A stretch of DNA of 35,938 bases from an uncultured Actinomycetes bacterium (GTDB lineage: Bacteria > Actinomycetota > Actinomycetes > Nanopelagicales > Nanopelagicaceae): NCBI GenBank assembly GCA_903852585.1, contig CAINRG010000022.1, positions 1-35,938 of the forward strand, read 5' to 3'. The notes under the pieces are model-generated. The model was not told the origin of the DNA, did not search any database, and worked only from the letters and a program-made list of their open reading frames with translations. Below, one piece after another: positions 1 through 9,377 of this stretch (position 1 is its first letter; each line of letters starts with the position of its first letter). Made by a program: the position numbers and the translations under genes.

Positions 1-845
1 GCTGGTGTAAATCCTTCAGGACGGATTCCAACAATTACTGATGATCCAGCTGATGCAGGAACATCAAATGTGTAATCACCAAGCTTGCCCTTACCGCCGC
101 TTACAGGTGCGATGAGGAGGTTCATTGCAGGTGAACCAATGAAGCCTGCTACAAATGAGTTTGCTGGGCGGTCATAAAGATTGCGTGGAGTATCAACTTG
201 CTGGAGAAGTCCATCCTTCATCACAGCAACGCGATCGCCCATCGTCATCGCTTCAACCTGGTCGTGAGTAACGTACACAGTTGTGATACCTAGACGACGC
301 TGTAGTGCAGCAATCTGCGTGCGGGTTGCAACACGAAGCTTTGCGTCAAGGTTAGAAAGAGGTTCATCCATCAAGAAAACTTGTGGCTCGCGAACAATCG
401 CGCGGCCCATTGCTACGCGTTGGCGTTGTCCACCTGAGAGGGCTTTTGGCTTGCGATCTAAGTAAGGCTCGAGATCAAGAAGCTTGGCAGCTTCCAGAAC
501 GCGGCGATCGCGCTCTTCCTTATCAATGCCGGCAATCTTGAGAGCAAAGCCCATATTTTCAGCAACTGACATATGTGGATAGAGAGCATAAGACTGGAAG
601 ACCATCGCGATATCGCGATCTTTTGGTGCAACGTTTGTTACGTCGCGATCTCCGATGCGAATTGCACCGCCATCGATTTCCTCGAGGCCTGCAAGCATGC
701 GCAGTGATGTTGATTTTCCACAACCAGATGGTCCAACGAGGACAAGAAATTCACCATCAGCAATTGTGAGGTTGAGCTTGTCTACGGCTGGCTTTGTTGT
801 GCCTGGATAGATTCGTGATGCTGCGTCAAAAACGACTGATGCCAT
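1..845 (-). CDS. Sugar ABC transporter ATP-binding protein (UgpC/MsmX/MsiK type), C-terminus cut by window edge
   Basis: Cytoplasmic ATPase that energises carbohydrate ABC importers. 281 codons are visible, beginning [15 protein letters not shown]. Domains in order: Walker [10 protein letters not shown] (about 38-46), Q-loop Q84, signature LSGGQRQR (136-143), Walker B FLMDEP (157-162) and H-loop H194. A C-terminal MOP/TOBE-like regulatory region then begins and runs off the window at position 1; family members are usually about 360-380 residues. The start is an ATG with a strong Shine-Dalgarno AAGGAG seven bases upstream. A hairpin lies just upstream of that site, and a TANNNT -10 with a perfect inverted repeat lies further upstream, so regulation by sugar supply is plausible. 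In actinobacteria such ATPases (MsiK) often serve several permeases. The family is certain; the substrate cannot be read from this part. Confidence 0.95.
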   Translation of the reverse strand, partial: MASVVFDAASRIYPGTTKPAVDKLNLTIADGEFLVLVGPSGCGKSTSLRMLAGLEEIDGGAIRIGDRDVTNVAPKDRDIAMVFQSYALYPHMSVAENMGFALKIAGIDKEERDRRVLEAAKLLDLEPYLDRKPKALSGGQRQRVAMGRAIVREPQVFLMDEPLSNLDAKLRVATRTQIAALQRRLGITTVYVTHDQVEAMTMGDRVAVMKDGLLQQVDTPRNLYDRPANSFVAGFIGSPAMNLLIAPVSGGKGKLGDYTFDVPASAGSSVIVGIRPEGFTP

Positions 846-861
846 GATGTGGCTCCTTCTC

Positions 862-879
862 CGGGCAGGTACGTGCCCG
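862..879 (-). promoter_or_regulatory. Hairpin just upstream of the ABC ATPase ribosome binding site
   Basis: A perfect 6-bp inverted repeat CGGGCA/TGCCCG with a 6-base loop. On the minus-strand mRNA it ends a few bases before AAGGAG, so it could affect ribosome access or protect the 5' end of the message. It has no T-tract, so it is not a terminator. The structure is visible; the function is inferred. Confidence 0.35.
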
Positions 880-895
880 ACGATCCTTTGGAGGG

Positions 896-918
896 AACTT
901 ATTACGTGATTCTCACGT
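896..918 (-). promoter_or_regulatory. Promoter and candidate operator of the sugar ABC ATPase gene
   Basis: On the minus strand TAAGTT (896-901) fits the actinobacterial -10 TANNNT and would give a leader of about 44 bases. Directly upstream is a perfect 15-bp inverted repeat ACGTGA-TTC-TCACGT (904-918). It occupies the -35/-10 spacer, a typical place for repressor binding. The -35 region (AGGAAG) is poor. No regulator is encoded nearby. The repeat is seen directly; its role as an operator is inference. Confidence 0.4.
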
Positions 919-923
919 CTTCC

Positions 924-950
924 TTGGCGTGAGGAAGCCCACGATACCCT
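924..950 (+). promoter_or_regulatory. Leaderless-type promoter of the CNNM gene
   Basis: TACCCT (945-950) matches TANNNT and ends six bases before the ATG at 957. A possible -35 TTGGCG lies at 924-929 with a 15-bp spacer. There is no Shine-Dalgarno sequence. The geometry repeats at eleven other starts in this window. Confidence 0.5.
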
Positions 951-956
951 ATGTCC

Positions 957-2336
957 ATGAATAGGCTCATAGGGCATCTGGGGCACACGGGGCATCTGGC
1001 CTACAAGGACGAGGGAATACTCTTTGGCTCCACCAGCCAGCTCCTCCTCGATATCGGCCTGGTGCTCTTCTTTATCGCTCTTGCCGCTCTCTTCGTAGCC
1101 GCCGAGATATCCCTGCTCTCCCTGCGCGACTCCCAGGTCCGACAGATGCAGAGCCAAGGAAAGCGTGGCGCCCGGGTTGGCCATCTCACCCAGAACCCCA
1201 ATCGCTTTCTGGCTGCAGCTCAAATCGGTGTGACCTTCTGTGGATTTCTTTCAGCAGCCCTTGGATCTGAACGACTCGGATCCTCCTTTGTCATTCCAGC
1301 ATTTGAAAAATGGGGCCTCTCTCATGGATTGGCCACAACGCTCTCATTAGTACTTGTCACAATCGTCATCGCGTATATCTCTTTAGTCTTTGGCGAACTT
1401 GTTCCGAAACGTTTAGCTATTTATCGCACCGAGTCTATTGCGCTCGCTTCTGCTGGAATTATTGATCAGCTTGCAAAATTCTTTCGCCCAACTATTTGGT
1501 TGCTCTCAAAATCAACCGATGCTGTTGTGAAACTTTTTGGATTGAAAGCCGAGGAATCTCGTTCTGAGATGTCAGAAGCTGAACTTGTGGATCTTGTAAC
1601 AGGTCACACAGCGCTGACAGATGAAGAAAGAGATATTGTCGAAGAAGTATTTAATTCAGGCGATCTGGCTCTTCACGAAATCATGGTTCCCCGGACTGAA
1701 GTTGAATTTCTCGATGTCGGAACCTCGATTGATGAAGCCATGAAGGTTGCAGTCGAGAGTGCGCATTCTCGCTATCCAGTCACCCGAGGAAATAGCGATG
1801 AAGTGATTGGTTTTCTCCACGTCCGCGATCTTCTCAATATTCATGTGAGTCGCCCCAACGCCACTCTCCTGGACATTATTCGGCCGGTAACATTTTTGCC
1901 TGGAACAAAAGGAGTCCTGCCAGCTCTGACAGAACTTCGTGCAAAGCGTCAACATCTTGCAATTGTCTTGGATGAGTACGGCGGAACAGACGGAATCGTG
2001 ACTCTTGAAGATCTTGTGGAATGCTTTATTGGCGATATCCATGATGAATATGATGAAGTTGAGGATGAAGTCACACCTCAAGGTCGCACTGGAGATTTTG
2101 AAATTGATGCCCTAATTTCACTTGAAGATCTCTACGACCAGACTGGAATTCACCTTCCAGAAGGGCCGTATGAAACTGCCGGGGGATATGTCATGCATGC
2201 TTTAGGCCGCTTGCCCGAGGTTCACGATGTATTACGCCACGAATCCCTCCGCATCACAGTCCTCTCCATGGAAGGTAAAAGAGCTGGGCAATTACTCATC
2301 TCTCGCGATGAATGGAAAGATACGGCCCATGAGTAA
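957..2336 (+). CDS. CNNM/CorC-HlyC family membrane protein with CBS pair (probable Mg2+/divalent cation transporter)
   Basis: 459-residue integral membrane protein. Order: His/Gly-rich N-terminus (GHLGHTGHL), a CNNM (DUF21) membrane domain with four hydrophobic segments (about 30-190), a CBS pair beginning around [11 protein letters not shown] (about 240-350), and a C-terminal CorC_HlyC domain (about 380-450). Family members are linked to Mg2+ or Co2+ efflux or resistance, with CBS domains sensing nucleotide-Mg. The ATG at 957 is chosen over the one at 951 because the -10 TACCCT ends exactly six bases before it. The gene overlaps trpS by eight bases (ATGAGTAA). Its first 250 bases are much richer in GC and in C-ending codons than the rest. 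The family is firm; the substrate is inferred. Confidence 0.9.
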   Translation: MNRLIGHLGHTGHLAYKDEGILFGSTSQLLLDIGLVLFFIALAALFVAAEISLLSLRDSQVRQMQSQGKRGARVGHLTQNPNRFLAAAQIGVTFCGFLSAALGSERLGSSFVIPAFEKWGLSHGLATTLSLVLVTIVIAYISLVFGELVPKRLAIYRTESIALASAGIIDQLAKFFRPTIWLLSKSTDAVVKLFGLKAEESRSEMSEAELVDLVTGHTALTDEERDIVEEVFNSGDLALHEIMVPRTEVEFLDVGTSIDEAMKVAVESAHSRYPVTRGNSDEVIGFLHVRDLLNIHVSRPNATLLDIIRPVTFLPGTKGVLPALTELRAKRQHLAIVLDEYGGTDGIVTLEDLVECFIGDIHDEYDEVEDEVTPQGRTGDFEIDALISLEDLYDQTGIHLPEGPYETAGGYVMHALGRLPEVHDVLRHESLRITVLSMEGKRAGQLLISRDEWKDTAHE

Positions 2337-3333
2337 AGAGAGAATCCTTTCTGGAATTCAGCCAACGGGCGGGTCATTCCACCTCGGCAATTACCTCGGC
2401 GCTCTCAAGCAATGGGTTGACCTTCAAGAAAGCCATGATGCGTTTTATTGTGTTGTGGACCTTCACGCCATCACGGTTCAAGTAGATCCAAAAGTTCTCC
2501 GTGAGCGTTCATTGACATCGACAGCTCAATTGTTGGCACTTGGTCTTGACCCAGAAAAATGTGCACTCTTTATGCAATCACATGTTCCGGCCCATAATCA
2601 GCTTGGGTGGGTCATGGAATGTTTAACAGGTTTTGGTGAGGCTGGACGAATGACTCAATTTAAAGATAAGAGTCAAAAATCTGGTGCAGATCGAACAGTT
2701 GTTGGACTCTTCACATATCCGATTTTGCAAGCCGCAGATATTCTTTTGTATCAGGCAAAATATGTACCCGTTGGGGAAGATCAGCGCCAACATATTGAGT
2801 TGACGCGCGATCTTGGTCAACGTTTTAACAACACATATAAGGAAATTTTTACAATCCCAGAGGCTTACATTACAAAAGCCGCTGCAAAAATTAATGACCT
2901 TCAAGATCCTTCTGCAAAGATGAGCAAAACAAACTCATCCCCGGCTGGTGTTGTCGATATTCTTGATGCGCCTGAAGTAAATGCAAAGAAGATCAAGAGC
3001 GCTGTTACTGATACAGGCCGCGAGATTAAATTCGATCAAGCAGAGAAGCCTGGCGTCTCCAATTTGCTCACAATTCATAGCGCACTCTCCGGGAAAACAA
3101 TTTCTGAGCTTGAGAATGAATTTGATGGCAAGGGCTACGGAGACCTCAAGGGCGCTGTAGCTGAGGTTGTTGTGGAATATTTCCGCCCAGTACGTGATCG
3201 GACCATGGAACTTTTGAAGGAACCAGCTGAACTAACAAAGATTCTTAAAGTTGGCGCTGATAAAGCAAATGCCGTTGCGGAAGAGACATTGAAAAAGACA
3301 TATGAAGCTATGGGGCTCATTCCACGTGCTTAA
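2329..3333 (+). CDS. trpS: Tryptophanyl-tRNA synthetase
   Basis: Class Ic aminoacyl-tRNA synthetase that charges tRNA-Trp in the cytoplasm. 334 residues, normal for bacterial TrpS. The HIGH-equivalent is in [15 protein letters not shown] (about 12-25) and the KMSKS loop is KMSKT (about 196-200). The frame stays open upstream to 2227, but homology begins at [15 protein letters not shown], so the ATG at 2329 is the start. GGAAAG about eight bases upstream can act as a Shine-Dalgarno. The start overlaps the stop of the preceding gene, indicating translational coupling, and the end overlaps the next gene by eight bases. Confidence 0.97.
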   Translation: MSKERILSGIQPTGGSFHLGNYLGALKQWVDLQESHDAFYCVVDLHAITVQVDPKVLRERSLTSTAQLLALGLDPEKCALFMQSHVPAHNQLGWVMECLTGFGEAGRMTQFKDKSQKSGADRTVVGLFTYPILQAADILLYQAKYVPVGEDQRQHIELTRDLGQRFNNTYKEIFTIPEAYITKAAAKINDLQDPSAKMSKTNSSPAGVVDILDAPEVNAKKIKSAVTDTGREIKFDQAEKPGVSNLLTIHSALSGKTISELENEFDGKGYGDLKGAVAEVVVEYFRPVRDRTMELLKEPAELTKILKVGADKANAVAEETLKKTYEAMGLIPRA

Positions 3334-4327
3334 AAAGCGTGCGCTCCTCCTTGCTCTAGCAATCTTTACTGTCATATTCCCTGTCCCAACCGCAGCTCAC
3401 GCTTCTTCACCCAAGATTGCTGTTATCTACGACATTGGCGGACGTGGCGATGGTGGCATTAATGATGCTGCCGCAATGGGCGTTGATAAAGCAAAAAAGG
3501 CCTTTCATTTGGGCCCTTTAGCACTTCGTGAAATTGCGACAGATGGAACTGACCTCGATCGGCTCCTCAAAATTCGCTTCCTAGCAAATGCCGGGTATAG
3601 CCCAATCTTGCTCGTGGGGTATGGATTTCAATCCTCACTCAATGCATCTATGGATGAGTTCCCTAATACCCAATTTGCAATCATCGATAATTCAAACGTA
3701 GGTCAACTCAATGTCGAGTGCATGGTTTTCAACGAAGCGCAGTCAAGTTATTTAGCCGGTGTTCTTGCTGCATCTGCAACTCGAACAGGAAAAATCGCGC
3801 TTCTCATGGATGTTGACCGAACAAATTTGCGAGACCTTAATAAGGCCTTCCTACAAGGAGCGCAAAGTGTGAAACCAAAGATTCAAGTCTTAGCGCAGAA
3901 CTGGGGGATGAGTCCGTCCTCGGATACCGCTGGAATGGTTGGACGCGGCGCTGACGTTTTCTATTCGACATGGAATCAAAGTTCTGATGTGATGGATGTC
4001 GTTGCAAAGTACTCAACTTCTAAGAAGCCTCTTCGGTACATTGGTGTCCTGCCAGATCAATTCTTTTTAAAGAGCGCAAAGGCTAAATCCGTTCTTCTTG
4101 CAGCTGTCCAAAAGCGGGTTGACACTGCTACTTACGACATTATTTCCTACGGCATAAAGAATCGTTCATATATTGATGTCCTCGATGCAGAAAATGGAAT
4201 CTTTGGCCGCGAATATTCTTTCAAGGACGGCGGAGTCGACCTTTTGGTGCCGGCTCTGGGGAGCAAGTATGTGCCTACCTTATTAAAAGCGGAGACACTG
4301 ATTAAGGCGGGAAAAATTAACTTTTAA
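3326..4327 (+). CDS. BMP/PnrA-like substrate-binding protein with Sec signal but no lipobox
   Basis: 333 residues. A Sec signal is seen: basic LKKR, a hydrophobic stretch and a cleavage-like AHA site at about residue 27. The mature part starts [20 protein letters not shown], the opening strand and loop of basic-membrane-protein (BMP/PnrA) nucleoside-binding proteins. There is no Cys at the cleavage site, so unlike usual PnrA proteins it is not an evident lipoprotein. The GTG at 3326 is chosen because it starts right at the signal peptide; an ATG at 3302 would overlap trpS by 32 bases. No permease or ATPase is adjacent. The gene converges, with a 4-base overlap, on a phosphomutase/nucleoside phosphorylase pair, which fits nucleoside capture. 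The family is likely; the ligand is inferred. Confidence 0.75.
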   Translation: MLKKRALLLALAIFTVIFPVPTAAHASSPKIAVIYDIGGRGDGGINDAAAMGVDKAKKAFHLGPLALREIATDGTDLDRLLKIRFLANAGYSPILLVGYGFQSSLNASMDEFPNTQFAIIDNSNVGQLNVECMVFNEAQSSYLAGVLAASATRTGKIALLMDVDRTNLRDLNKAFLQGAQSVKPKIQVLAQNWGMSPSSDTAGMVGRGADVFYSTWNQSSDVMDVVAKYSTSKKPLRYIGVLPDQFFLKSAKAKSVLLAAVQKRVDTATYDIISYGIKNRSYIDVLDAENGIFGREYSFKDGGVDLLVPALGSKYVPTLLKAETLIKAGKINF

Positions 4328-5964
4328 AGAGCGAGCAATTCCATCAGCTCGGTTTTTATCTTTAGAATTTCTGCATTTACTGATGAAATATCTGATTGTG
4401 AACCGCCCGTGCTCGCAACTTCAACATAACACTTCAATTTTGCTTCAGTTCCACTGGGGCGAACGATTACTCGAATCGAGTCTCCAAACCACATGATGAT
4501 GCCGTTTGTTGGGGGAAAATTGCCTTCGGGCTGAGCCAGGTCAATAAAACGAGTGAGAGAGACTCCATTGAGCGCAGGTGGATTGTTTTTCCTTAGCTTT
4601 GAAAGAACGGTATCTACCTGGGATATATCACTGACTCTTATCGAAATCTGTTCTGTCCCGTGATAGCCATATGTTTCCCATATATTTGCTAGGTAGCCGG
4701 CAAGAGTGTGTCCATCCCGCTTAAGTTCTGCAGCACATTGAGAAAGGATAAGGGCAGCTGAAATTCCATCTTTATCGTTCACTGCGGTGGCATCCACTGC
4801 GTAACCAAGAGCTTCTTCATATCCAAATCGAAGATTAGGAATTTTCGCCAGCCATTTAAACCCAGTCAAAGTCTCATGAAATTCAATTCCATGTGCACGA
4901 GATATCTTTCCAAGGATTGACGATGAAACAATCGAATTAGCAAAAGATTTGCCAAAGCAGCTTTCTTTCATTGTCGTCGCAATATAGTGTCCGAGAATCG
5001 CTCCCACTTCATCACCGCGAAGCATTCTCCAGCCAACTCCAGTTTCATGAATTGCAGCTGCACATCGATCAGCATCTGGATCATTTGCAATAACAAGATC
5101 TGCACCGACTTCAGCAGCCAATTTTAAGGATAAATCAATCGCCCCGGGCTCTTCTGGATTTGGAAATTTTACTGTTGGAAAATCTGGGTTTGGATCAGCT
5201 TGTTCCTTTACCAAAATTGGATCACTAAATCCGGCAGCTTTAAATGTTGCCAGAAATGTTTCAGTGCCTACTCCATGCATCGCGCTATAAACAATGCGGA
5301 CATCCCCTTTAATCCTTGCCAATTCTGAAGTTTTTGAAATATATTCATCAAAAACGCGCTCATCTAATACTTCCCAGTTTCTTCCTTTTGGCTGGACACT
5401 TTTGATCTTCGAAATCTCTTCAGCAATTTCACGATCTGCGGGTGGAACAATTTGTGAACCTTCGTAGCGAACTCCATCAACGACACCACCAAGGTAAACC
5501 TTGTATCCATTATCTTCGGGCGGGTTATGGCTTGCTGTAACCATGATGCCCACATCAGCTTTTAAAAAGTTAACCGCAAATGCCAATACCGGAGTCGGGA
5601 GTGGACGAGGGAGAACCCACACCTTCATTCCTGCTCCAGTGAATATTTGGGCGGACTCTTCTGTGAATTCTTCAGATCCATGTCGAGCATCTCGACCTAT
5701 AACAACAGTTTTCAAGCCGCGCTTTTTCATGTAGGAAGCGATTCCTGCAGAGGTCCGCAGCACAACAGCACGATTCATGCACGATGGACCTGGGCCTACA
5801 GGACCACGTAGACCTGCAGTCCCGAATTGAAGGAACCCAGAAAATGATTTTTTGAGGGCAGCCTCGTTATCGGTATCGATCCAGCTTTGAAGGAGTGCAG
5901 CAGTCAGTTCATCGGGATCAAGAGAAATCCACTCTTGTACTTCGGCGATGAACTCCGGAGTCAT
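4324..5964 (-). CDS. Alpha-D-phosphohexomutase family protein, PGM2-like (phosphoglucomutase/phosphopentomutase)
   Basis: 546-residue cytoplasmic phosphosugar mutase. Visible motifs: FGTAGLRGPVGPG (about 47-59), catalytic serine loop VTASHNPPE with Ser145, metal-binding DPDADR (295-300), sugar-binding GFKW and EEALGYAVD, and the phosphate-binding RPSGTEAKLK near the C-terminus. The length and motif wording fit the PGM2/PgcA branch, which includes phosphopentomutases. Its ATG overlaps the PNP stop (ATGA, 5961-5964), so the two are translationally coupled. PNP releases (deoxy)ribose-1-phosphate, so conversion to the 5-phosphate is a likely job. M. tuberculosis has the same pair (deoD-pmmB). The fold is certain; substrate preference is inferred. 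Confidence 0.92.
   Translation of the reverse strand: MTPEFIAEVQEWISLDPDELTAALLQSWIDTDNEAALKKSFSGFLQFGTAGLRGPVGPGPSCMNRAVVLRTSAGIASYMKKRGLKTVVIGRDARHGSEEFTEESAQIFTGAGMKVWVLPRPLPTPVLAFAVNFLKADVGIMVTASHNPPEDNGYKVYLGGVVDGVRYEGSQIVPPADREIAEEISKIKSVQPKGRNWEVLDERVFDEYISKTSELARIKGDVRIVYSAMHGVGTETFLATFKAAGFSDPILVKEQADPNPDFPTVKFPNPEEPGAIDLSLKLAAEVGADLVIANDPDADRCAAAIHETGVGWRMLRGDEVGAILGHYIATTMKESCFGKSFANSIVSSSILGKISRAHGIEFHETLTGFKWLAKIPNLRFGYEEALGYAVDATAVNDKDGISAALILSQCAAELKRDGHTLAGYLANIWETYGYHGTEQISIRVSDISQVDTVLSKLRKNNPPALNGVSLTRFIDLAQPEGNFPPTNGIIMWFGDSIRVIVRPSGTEAKLKCYVEVASTGGSQSDISSVNAEILKIKTELMELLAL
4332..4358. terminator. Candidate bidirectional intrinsic terminator between convergent genes
   Basis: CGAGC (4332-4336) pairs with GCTCG (4347-4351) around a 10-base loop. 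On the plus strand GTTTTTATCTTT follows. On the minus strand the hairpin is followed by CTCTTTAAAAG. It lies inside the last codons of the phosphomutase, just after the binding-protein stop. The stem is short, so strength is uncertain. Confidence 0.45.
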
Positions 5965-6779
5965 AGTTGAGGTAATACTTTGGCGAGCAAAGTTCCGATT
6001 CGTCCAGCAGAAGCCTTTCCTGCCGCCATCACTTCTTCGTGACTGAGCTTCTCGCCAGTCATCCCGGCCGCTGCATTTGTTACCAATGAGATTCCGAGAA
6101 TTTCTGCACCGAGTGCATGTGCGGCGACTGCCTCTGGAACTGTGGACATGCCCACAAGATCAGCTCCCATGGTACGAATCATGTTAATTTCGGCAGGCGT
6201 TTCATACGAAGGGCCGCGCCAATGTGCATAAACACCTTCAGCGAGTGAAGAATCTTCTGCTTTCACAATTTCACGAAGGCGCTTACTGTAGCAATCTGTG
6301 AGATCTACAAAATTTCCGCCAATAAGTGGACTCACGCCCGTAAGCGAAATGTGATCACGAATGAGAACGGGTTGCCCAACTGTGTAATCGCGATTGATCC
6401 CACCACATGCATTTGTCAGAACGACAACAGAACATCCAGACTTCACTGCAGTGCGAACGCCGTGTACTACTGGCTCAATGCCCTTGCCTTCGTAGAGATG
6501 TGTGCGACCAAGAAAAACAAGTGCGCTAACAATTCCATGTGGGCCTTGTAAGTCATACGAACGAATCTTTCCGCCATGGCCTACAACCGTCGGAGGTAAG
6601 AATCCTGGAAGTGCCGTTGCATCAAATTCGTGAGTTGGAGTACCCAAACTATCGGCTGCATCAATCCATCCAGAACCCATGACGAGTGCCACATGATGTT
6701 GTGCCTTGCCAGTTAGTTCGCCAAGCTTTGCTGCCGCTAATTCTGCGGTGCCAATTGGGTCTGTGTAAAGATCGCTCAT
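5961..6779 (-). CDS. punA: Purine nucleoside phosphorylase, trimeric (PNP/MTAP) family
   Basis: Cleaves purine nucleosides with phosphate to base plus (deoxy)ribose-1-phosphate. 272 residues, typical of the trimeric inosine/guanosine-specific family rather than the hexameric E. coli DeoD. Motifs: ALVMGSGW (phosphate loop), GRTHLYEGKG, VVVLTNACGGIN, the substrate region YETPAEINMIRTMGADLVGM, and GISLVTNAAAGM. First gene of a two-gene unit, overlapping the phosphomutase by ATGA. There is no Shine-Dalgarno; a TANNNT hexamer sits six bases before the ATG, indicating a leaderless message. Only 28 bases separate it from the upstream carboxylase gene. Confidence 0.95.
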   Translation of the reverse strand: MSDLYTDPIGTAELAAAKLGELTGKAQHHVALVMGSGWIDAADSLGTPTHEFDATALPGFLPPTVVGHGGKIRSYDLQGPHGIVSALVFLGRTHLYEGKGIEPVVHGVRTAVKSGCSVVVLTNACGGINRDYTVGQPVLIRDHISLTGVSPLIGGNFVDLTDCYSKRLREIVKAEDSSLAEGVYAHWRGPSYETPAEINMIRTMGADLVGMSTVPEAVAAHALGAEILGISLVTNAAAGMTGEKLSHEEVMAAGKASAGRIGTLLAKVLPQL

Positions 6780-6785
6780 ACGAGC

Positions 6786-6791
6786 AATTTA
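6786..6791 (-). promoter_or_regulatory. Leaderless -10 element for the PNP-phosphomutase operon
   Basis: On the minus strand TAAATT is followed by GCTCGT and then the ATG, so the message would begin at or near the start codon. Any -35 would lie in the end of the upstream carboxylase gene; none is obvious. Confidence 0.6.
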
Positions 6792-6807
6792 CTGCAGATT
6801 GGGAGTA

Positions 6808-8541
6808 TTAAGGAGCGTCGTCAATCACACAAAGATTTTGGCCGCTGGCAACGGTTTGACCGACTCCAACGCTCAATTTCGCAATGATTCCTTCTTTGTG
6901 GGCAACAAGTGGTTGTTCCATCTTCATCGCTTCAAGAACAACGATGAGGTCACCGGGTACTACTCGATCGCCATTTGCCTTGAGAATTTTGACGACAGTT
7001 CCTTGCATAGGACTATCAACGCTATTTCCCGAAGCCTTACCCAGGATATTGCTCTTAATTTTGCGGCGCTTTTGGGTCTGCTCTTGTGTGTGCAGTACAA
7101 CCTCGAAGCGGTGGCCATTTATTTCAGCAACAACCTTCTGTTCTGCAGACTTAGATTCAGCAACGCCCTGCTTGTAGTTGAAAGCGGGAATCGTATTCTT
7201 AAATTCTTTTTCGATATAGCTGGTGTAAACCTTGAATTCTTCAGTGAAATTAGGATCATTCACGATTGCACGGTGGAATGGAAGCGCTGTGGCGAGGCCT
7301 CCGATTTCAAATTCCATAAGAGCTCGGCGCGCACGTTCAATTGCCTCTTCGCGAGTTGCGGCGGTGATGATCAGTTTTGCAAGAAGGGAGTCAAAGTGAG
7401 ATCCAACTGTGTGACCGTGATCAAAACCAGCGTCTATGCGAACTCCTGGTCCATCAGGAACTTCCCATGTAGTGATTGTTCCCAGTGATGGCAAGAATCC
7501 ATTTCCTGGATCTTCACCATTAATTCGAAATTCAATGGAATGTCCGCGAACAACCGGATCAACAGGACTGATGGCTTCACCTGAGGCAATTCTAAATTGC
7601 ATACGGACAAGATCAATTCCGGTAACTTCTTCGCTGACTGGATGTTCCACCTGAAGACGAGTATTTACCTCAAGGAATGAAATTGTTCCATCTGAACCGA
7701 TCAGAAATTCACATGTTCCAGCACCGACATATCCAGCGGACTTCATGATTGCTTTTGATGATGTGTAAAGCTGATCTTCTTGGGCTTTTGTAAGAAATGG
7801 TGCAGGCGCTTCTTCCACTAATTTTTGGTGGCGACGTTGGAGAGAGCAGTCGCGAGTACTTACAACAACCGCATTTCCATGGGCATCTACAAGAACCTGG
7901 GTTTCAACGTGGCGTGGCTTGTCGAGATATCGTTCAACAAAACATTCTCCTCGACCAAAACCTGTAATAGCTTCTCGGACAGCGGATGCAAAGAGTTCGG
8001 GAATATCCTCACGCTTGTATGCGACTTTGAGTCCACGTCCGCCTCCGCCGTGGGCAGCTTTAATTGCTACAGGAAGGCCGTGTTCATCTGCAAATGCGAT
8101 GATTTCTTCGGCTGTATCGACGGGATCGATTGTTCCTGCGACAAGAGGAGCGCCAACTTCAGCTGCAATTTTTCTTGCCGAAACTTTATCTCCCAGCGAA
8201 CGAATTGCTGCAGGTGGAGGCCCGATCCAAATGAGGCCGGCTTCAATAACGCGATCAGCAAAGTCAGCGTTTTCCGAGAGAAATCCGTAACCTGGGTGGA
8301 CTGCATCAGCACCAGATTCCTTTGCAATTGCAAGAATCTTCTCTTGATCTAAATAGGTTTCTGCTGCCGAAAGCCCATTCAGTGCATAAGCATCTGTAGC
8401 AAGGGCCACGTGAAGAGAATTGCGATCTTCATCGGAATAAATAGCAATGGATTTAATACCGTGATCACGACATGCGCGTGCGACACGAACTGCAATTTCT
8501 CCACGATTTGCAATGAGAACTGCAGAAATCTTCTTTGTCAT
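6808..8541 (-). CDS. accA3: Acyl-CoA carboxylase alpha subunit (biotin carboxylase plus biotin carrier domain)
   Basis: Biotin-dependent carboxylase alpha chain, 577 residues, which carboxylates its own biotin with ATP and bicarbonate for transfer by the beta subunit to acetyl- or propionyl-CoA. The N-terminal biotin carboxylase domain shows [20 protein letters not shown]-grasp glycine loop [29 protein letters not shown] and the active-site [14 protein letters not shown]. The C-terminal carrier domain has EAMKM (537-541), with the biotinylated lysine at about 540. The ATG at 8541 overlaps the maf stop (ATGA); a longer reading would extend into maf. It is last in the four-gene carboxylase operon. 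Confidence 0.97.
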   Translation of the reverse strand: MTKKISAVLIANRGEIAVRVARACRDHGIKSIAIYSDEDRNSLHVALATDAYALNGLSAAETYLDQEKILAIAKESGADAVHPGYGFLSENADFADRVIEAGLIWIGPPPAAIRSLGDKVSARKIAAEVGAPLVAGTIDPVDTAEEIIAFADEHGLPVAIKAAHGGGGRGLKVAYKREDIPELFASAVREAITGFGRGECFVERYLDKPRHVETQVLVDAHGNAVVVSTRDCSLQRRHQKLVEEAPAPFLTKAQEDQLYTSSKAIMKSAGYVGAGTCEFLIGSDGTISFLEVNTRLQVEHPVSEEVTGIDLVRMQFRIASGEAISPVDPVVRGHSIEFRINGEDPGNGFLPSLGTITTWEVPDGPGVRIDAGFDHGHTVGSHFDSLLAKLIITAATREEAIERARRALMEFEIGGLATALPFHRAIVNDPNFTEEFKVYTSYIEKEFKNTIPAFNYKQGVAESKSAEQKVVAEINGHRFEVVLHTQEQTQKRRKIKSNILGKASGNSVDSPMQGTVVKILKANGDRVVPGDLIVVLEAMKMEQPLVAHKEGIIAKLSVGVGQTVASGQNLCVIDDAP

Positions 8542-9170
8542 GCTCGCACCTGTTCTTTTTTCATTGCCGGACTCACTTCGGTCCAATCCAAACCTAGATT
8601 AAGAATTGCCTTACGAAGAGTGGGTAAAGAAAGTCCGATGATTCCGCTGGGATCGCCTTCAATATGGGTGATAAATGGTGCGCTCAACCCATCTAATGTA
8701 AACCCGCCTGCAACTTCGAGTGGTTCACCCGAATCCACGTAGTTTTCAATTTCAGCATCGCTCATCTTCGCAAAATGAACTCGTGCTGTTGAAATATCCG
8801 AGACTTCAATTCCTTGTGCTGTATCGATCACGCAATGTCCAGTGTGAAGTAATCCAGATTTTCCACTGATTTTTTTCGCACGTGCAATTGCGTTTTCGCG
8901 AGTACCGGGCTTTCCAAGAGATTCTCCATCAAATTCAAATGTTGAGTCACAGCCAATAATGAGAGCGTTATTGCCACAATCAAATAGGTTCTTTACGGTG
9001 TGTGCCTTCATTATTGCCAGAGCAAGAACCATCTCAGAAGGAGACAGCTTTGTGATTTCTGGATTTTCTTCATCTACGCCACTGACAAGAATTTCAAAAT
9101 CAATATTGACTGATTCAAGAAGACGCTTGCGGGAAGGAGAGGCTGATCCAAGAATAATGCGACGGGTCAT
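8538..9170 (-). CDS. maf: Maf-like nucleotide pyrophosphatase
   Basis: Maf/Ham1-superfamily pyrophosphatase that hydrolyses non-canonical or methylated nucleoside triphosphates. 210 residues from the ATG at 9170. Motifs: [15 protein letters not shown] at the N-terminus, [17 protein letters not shown], and [13 protein letters not shown] near the C-terminus. The frame is open to a TTG at 9188, but the ATG at 9170 overlaps the epsilon-subunit stop (ATGA, 9167-9170), with GGGGAA about ten bases upstream. It sits between two carboxylase subunits and overlaps both neighbours. From memory, maf between accE and accA3 is also the mycobacterial arrangement, so this is inherited operon structure rather than a clear functional link. 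Confidence 0.93.
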   Translation of the reverse strand: MTRRIILGSASPSRKRLLESVNIDFEILVSGVDEENPEITKLSPSEMVLALAIMKAHTVKNLFDCGNNALIIGCDSTFEFDGESLGKPGTRENAIARAKKISGKSGLLHTGHCVIDTAQGIEVSDISTARVHFAKMSDAEIENYVDSGEPLEVAGGFTLDGLSAPFITHIEGDPSGIIGLSLPTLRKAILNLGLDWTEVSPAMKKEQVRA

Positions 9171-9370
9171 GATGCTGTTGTTCCCCAATCGCGCGGGAGG
9201 GATTTTGAAACTTTCAATCGACTCCAGGAACTCCGGTATGCCTTATTCGGATGTTGGTTTCGTTCTATCTCTTCGAGGGCGATTTGGAGTGCGCTCATTT
9301 CTGGGCCCGTAGCAGTACCAGAGAGAACCGTAAATTTACGGAACTTTCTGCGACGTCGAATAATTGCCAT
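9167..9370 (-). CDS. accE: Acyl-CoA carboxylase epsilon subunit (AccE-like)
   Basis: 67-residue protein. The N-terminus is very basic (MAIIRRRRKFRKF), followed by FTVLSGTATGPEMSALQIAL, resembling the conserved 'G.pt.eE.aAL...L' core of the actinobacterial AccE family, and a Trp-containing end (SSWSRLKVSKSLPRDWG). AccE helps assemble and activate the alpha/beta acyl-CoA carboxylase complex. Position is strong support: directly after the beta subunit (16-base gap) and overlapping maf by ATGA. Its Shine-Dalgarno GAGAG is held in a small hairpin with the end of the beta-subunit gene. The assignment rests on context plus weak sequence similarity, as is usual for this divergent family. Confidence 0.8.
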   Translation of the reverse strand: MAIIRRRRKFRKFTVLSGTATGPEMSALQIALEEIERNQHPNKAYRSSWSRLKVSKSLPRDWGTTAS

Positions 9371-9377
9371 GGTTTAT

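Noticed and set aside
1656-2081. 141-codon open frame antisense to the CNNM gene
   Set aside because: No start signals and no recognisable domain; it mirrors the CBS region of a clear gene.
2227-2328. Upstream extension of the trpS frame
   Set aside because: It overlaps the CNNM gene; TrpS homology starts at the ATG at 2329.
6799-7488. 229-codon open frame on the plus strand opposite the carboxylase alpha subunit
   Set aside because: It lies wholly antisense to a certain gene; its product is Cys/Phe/Asn-rich with no domain, a typical codon-bias shadow.
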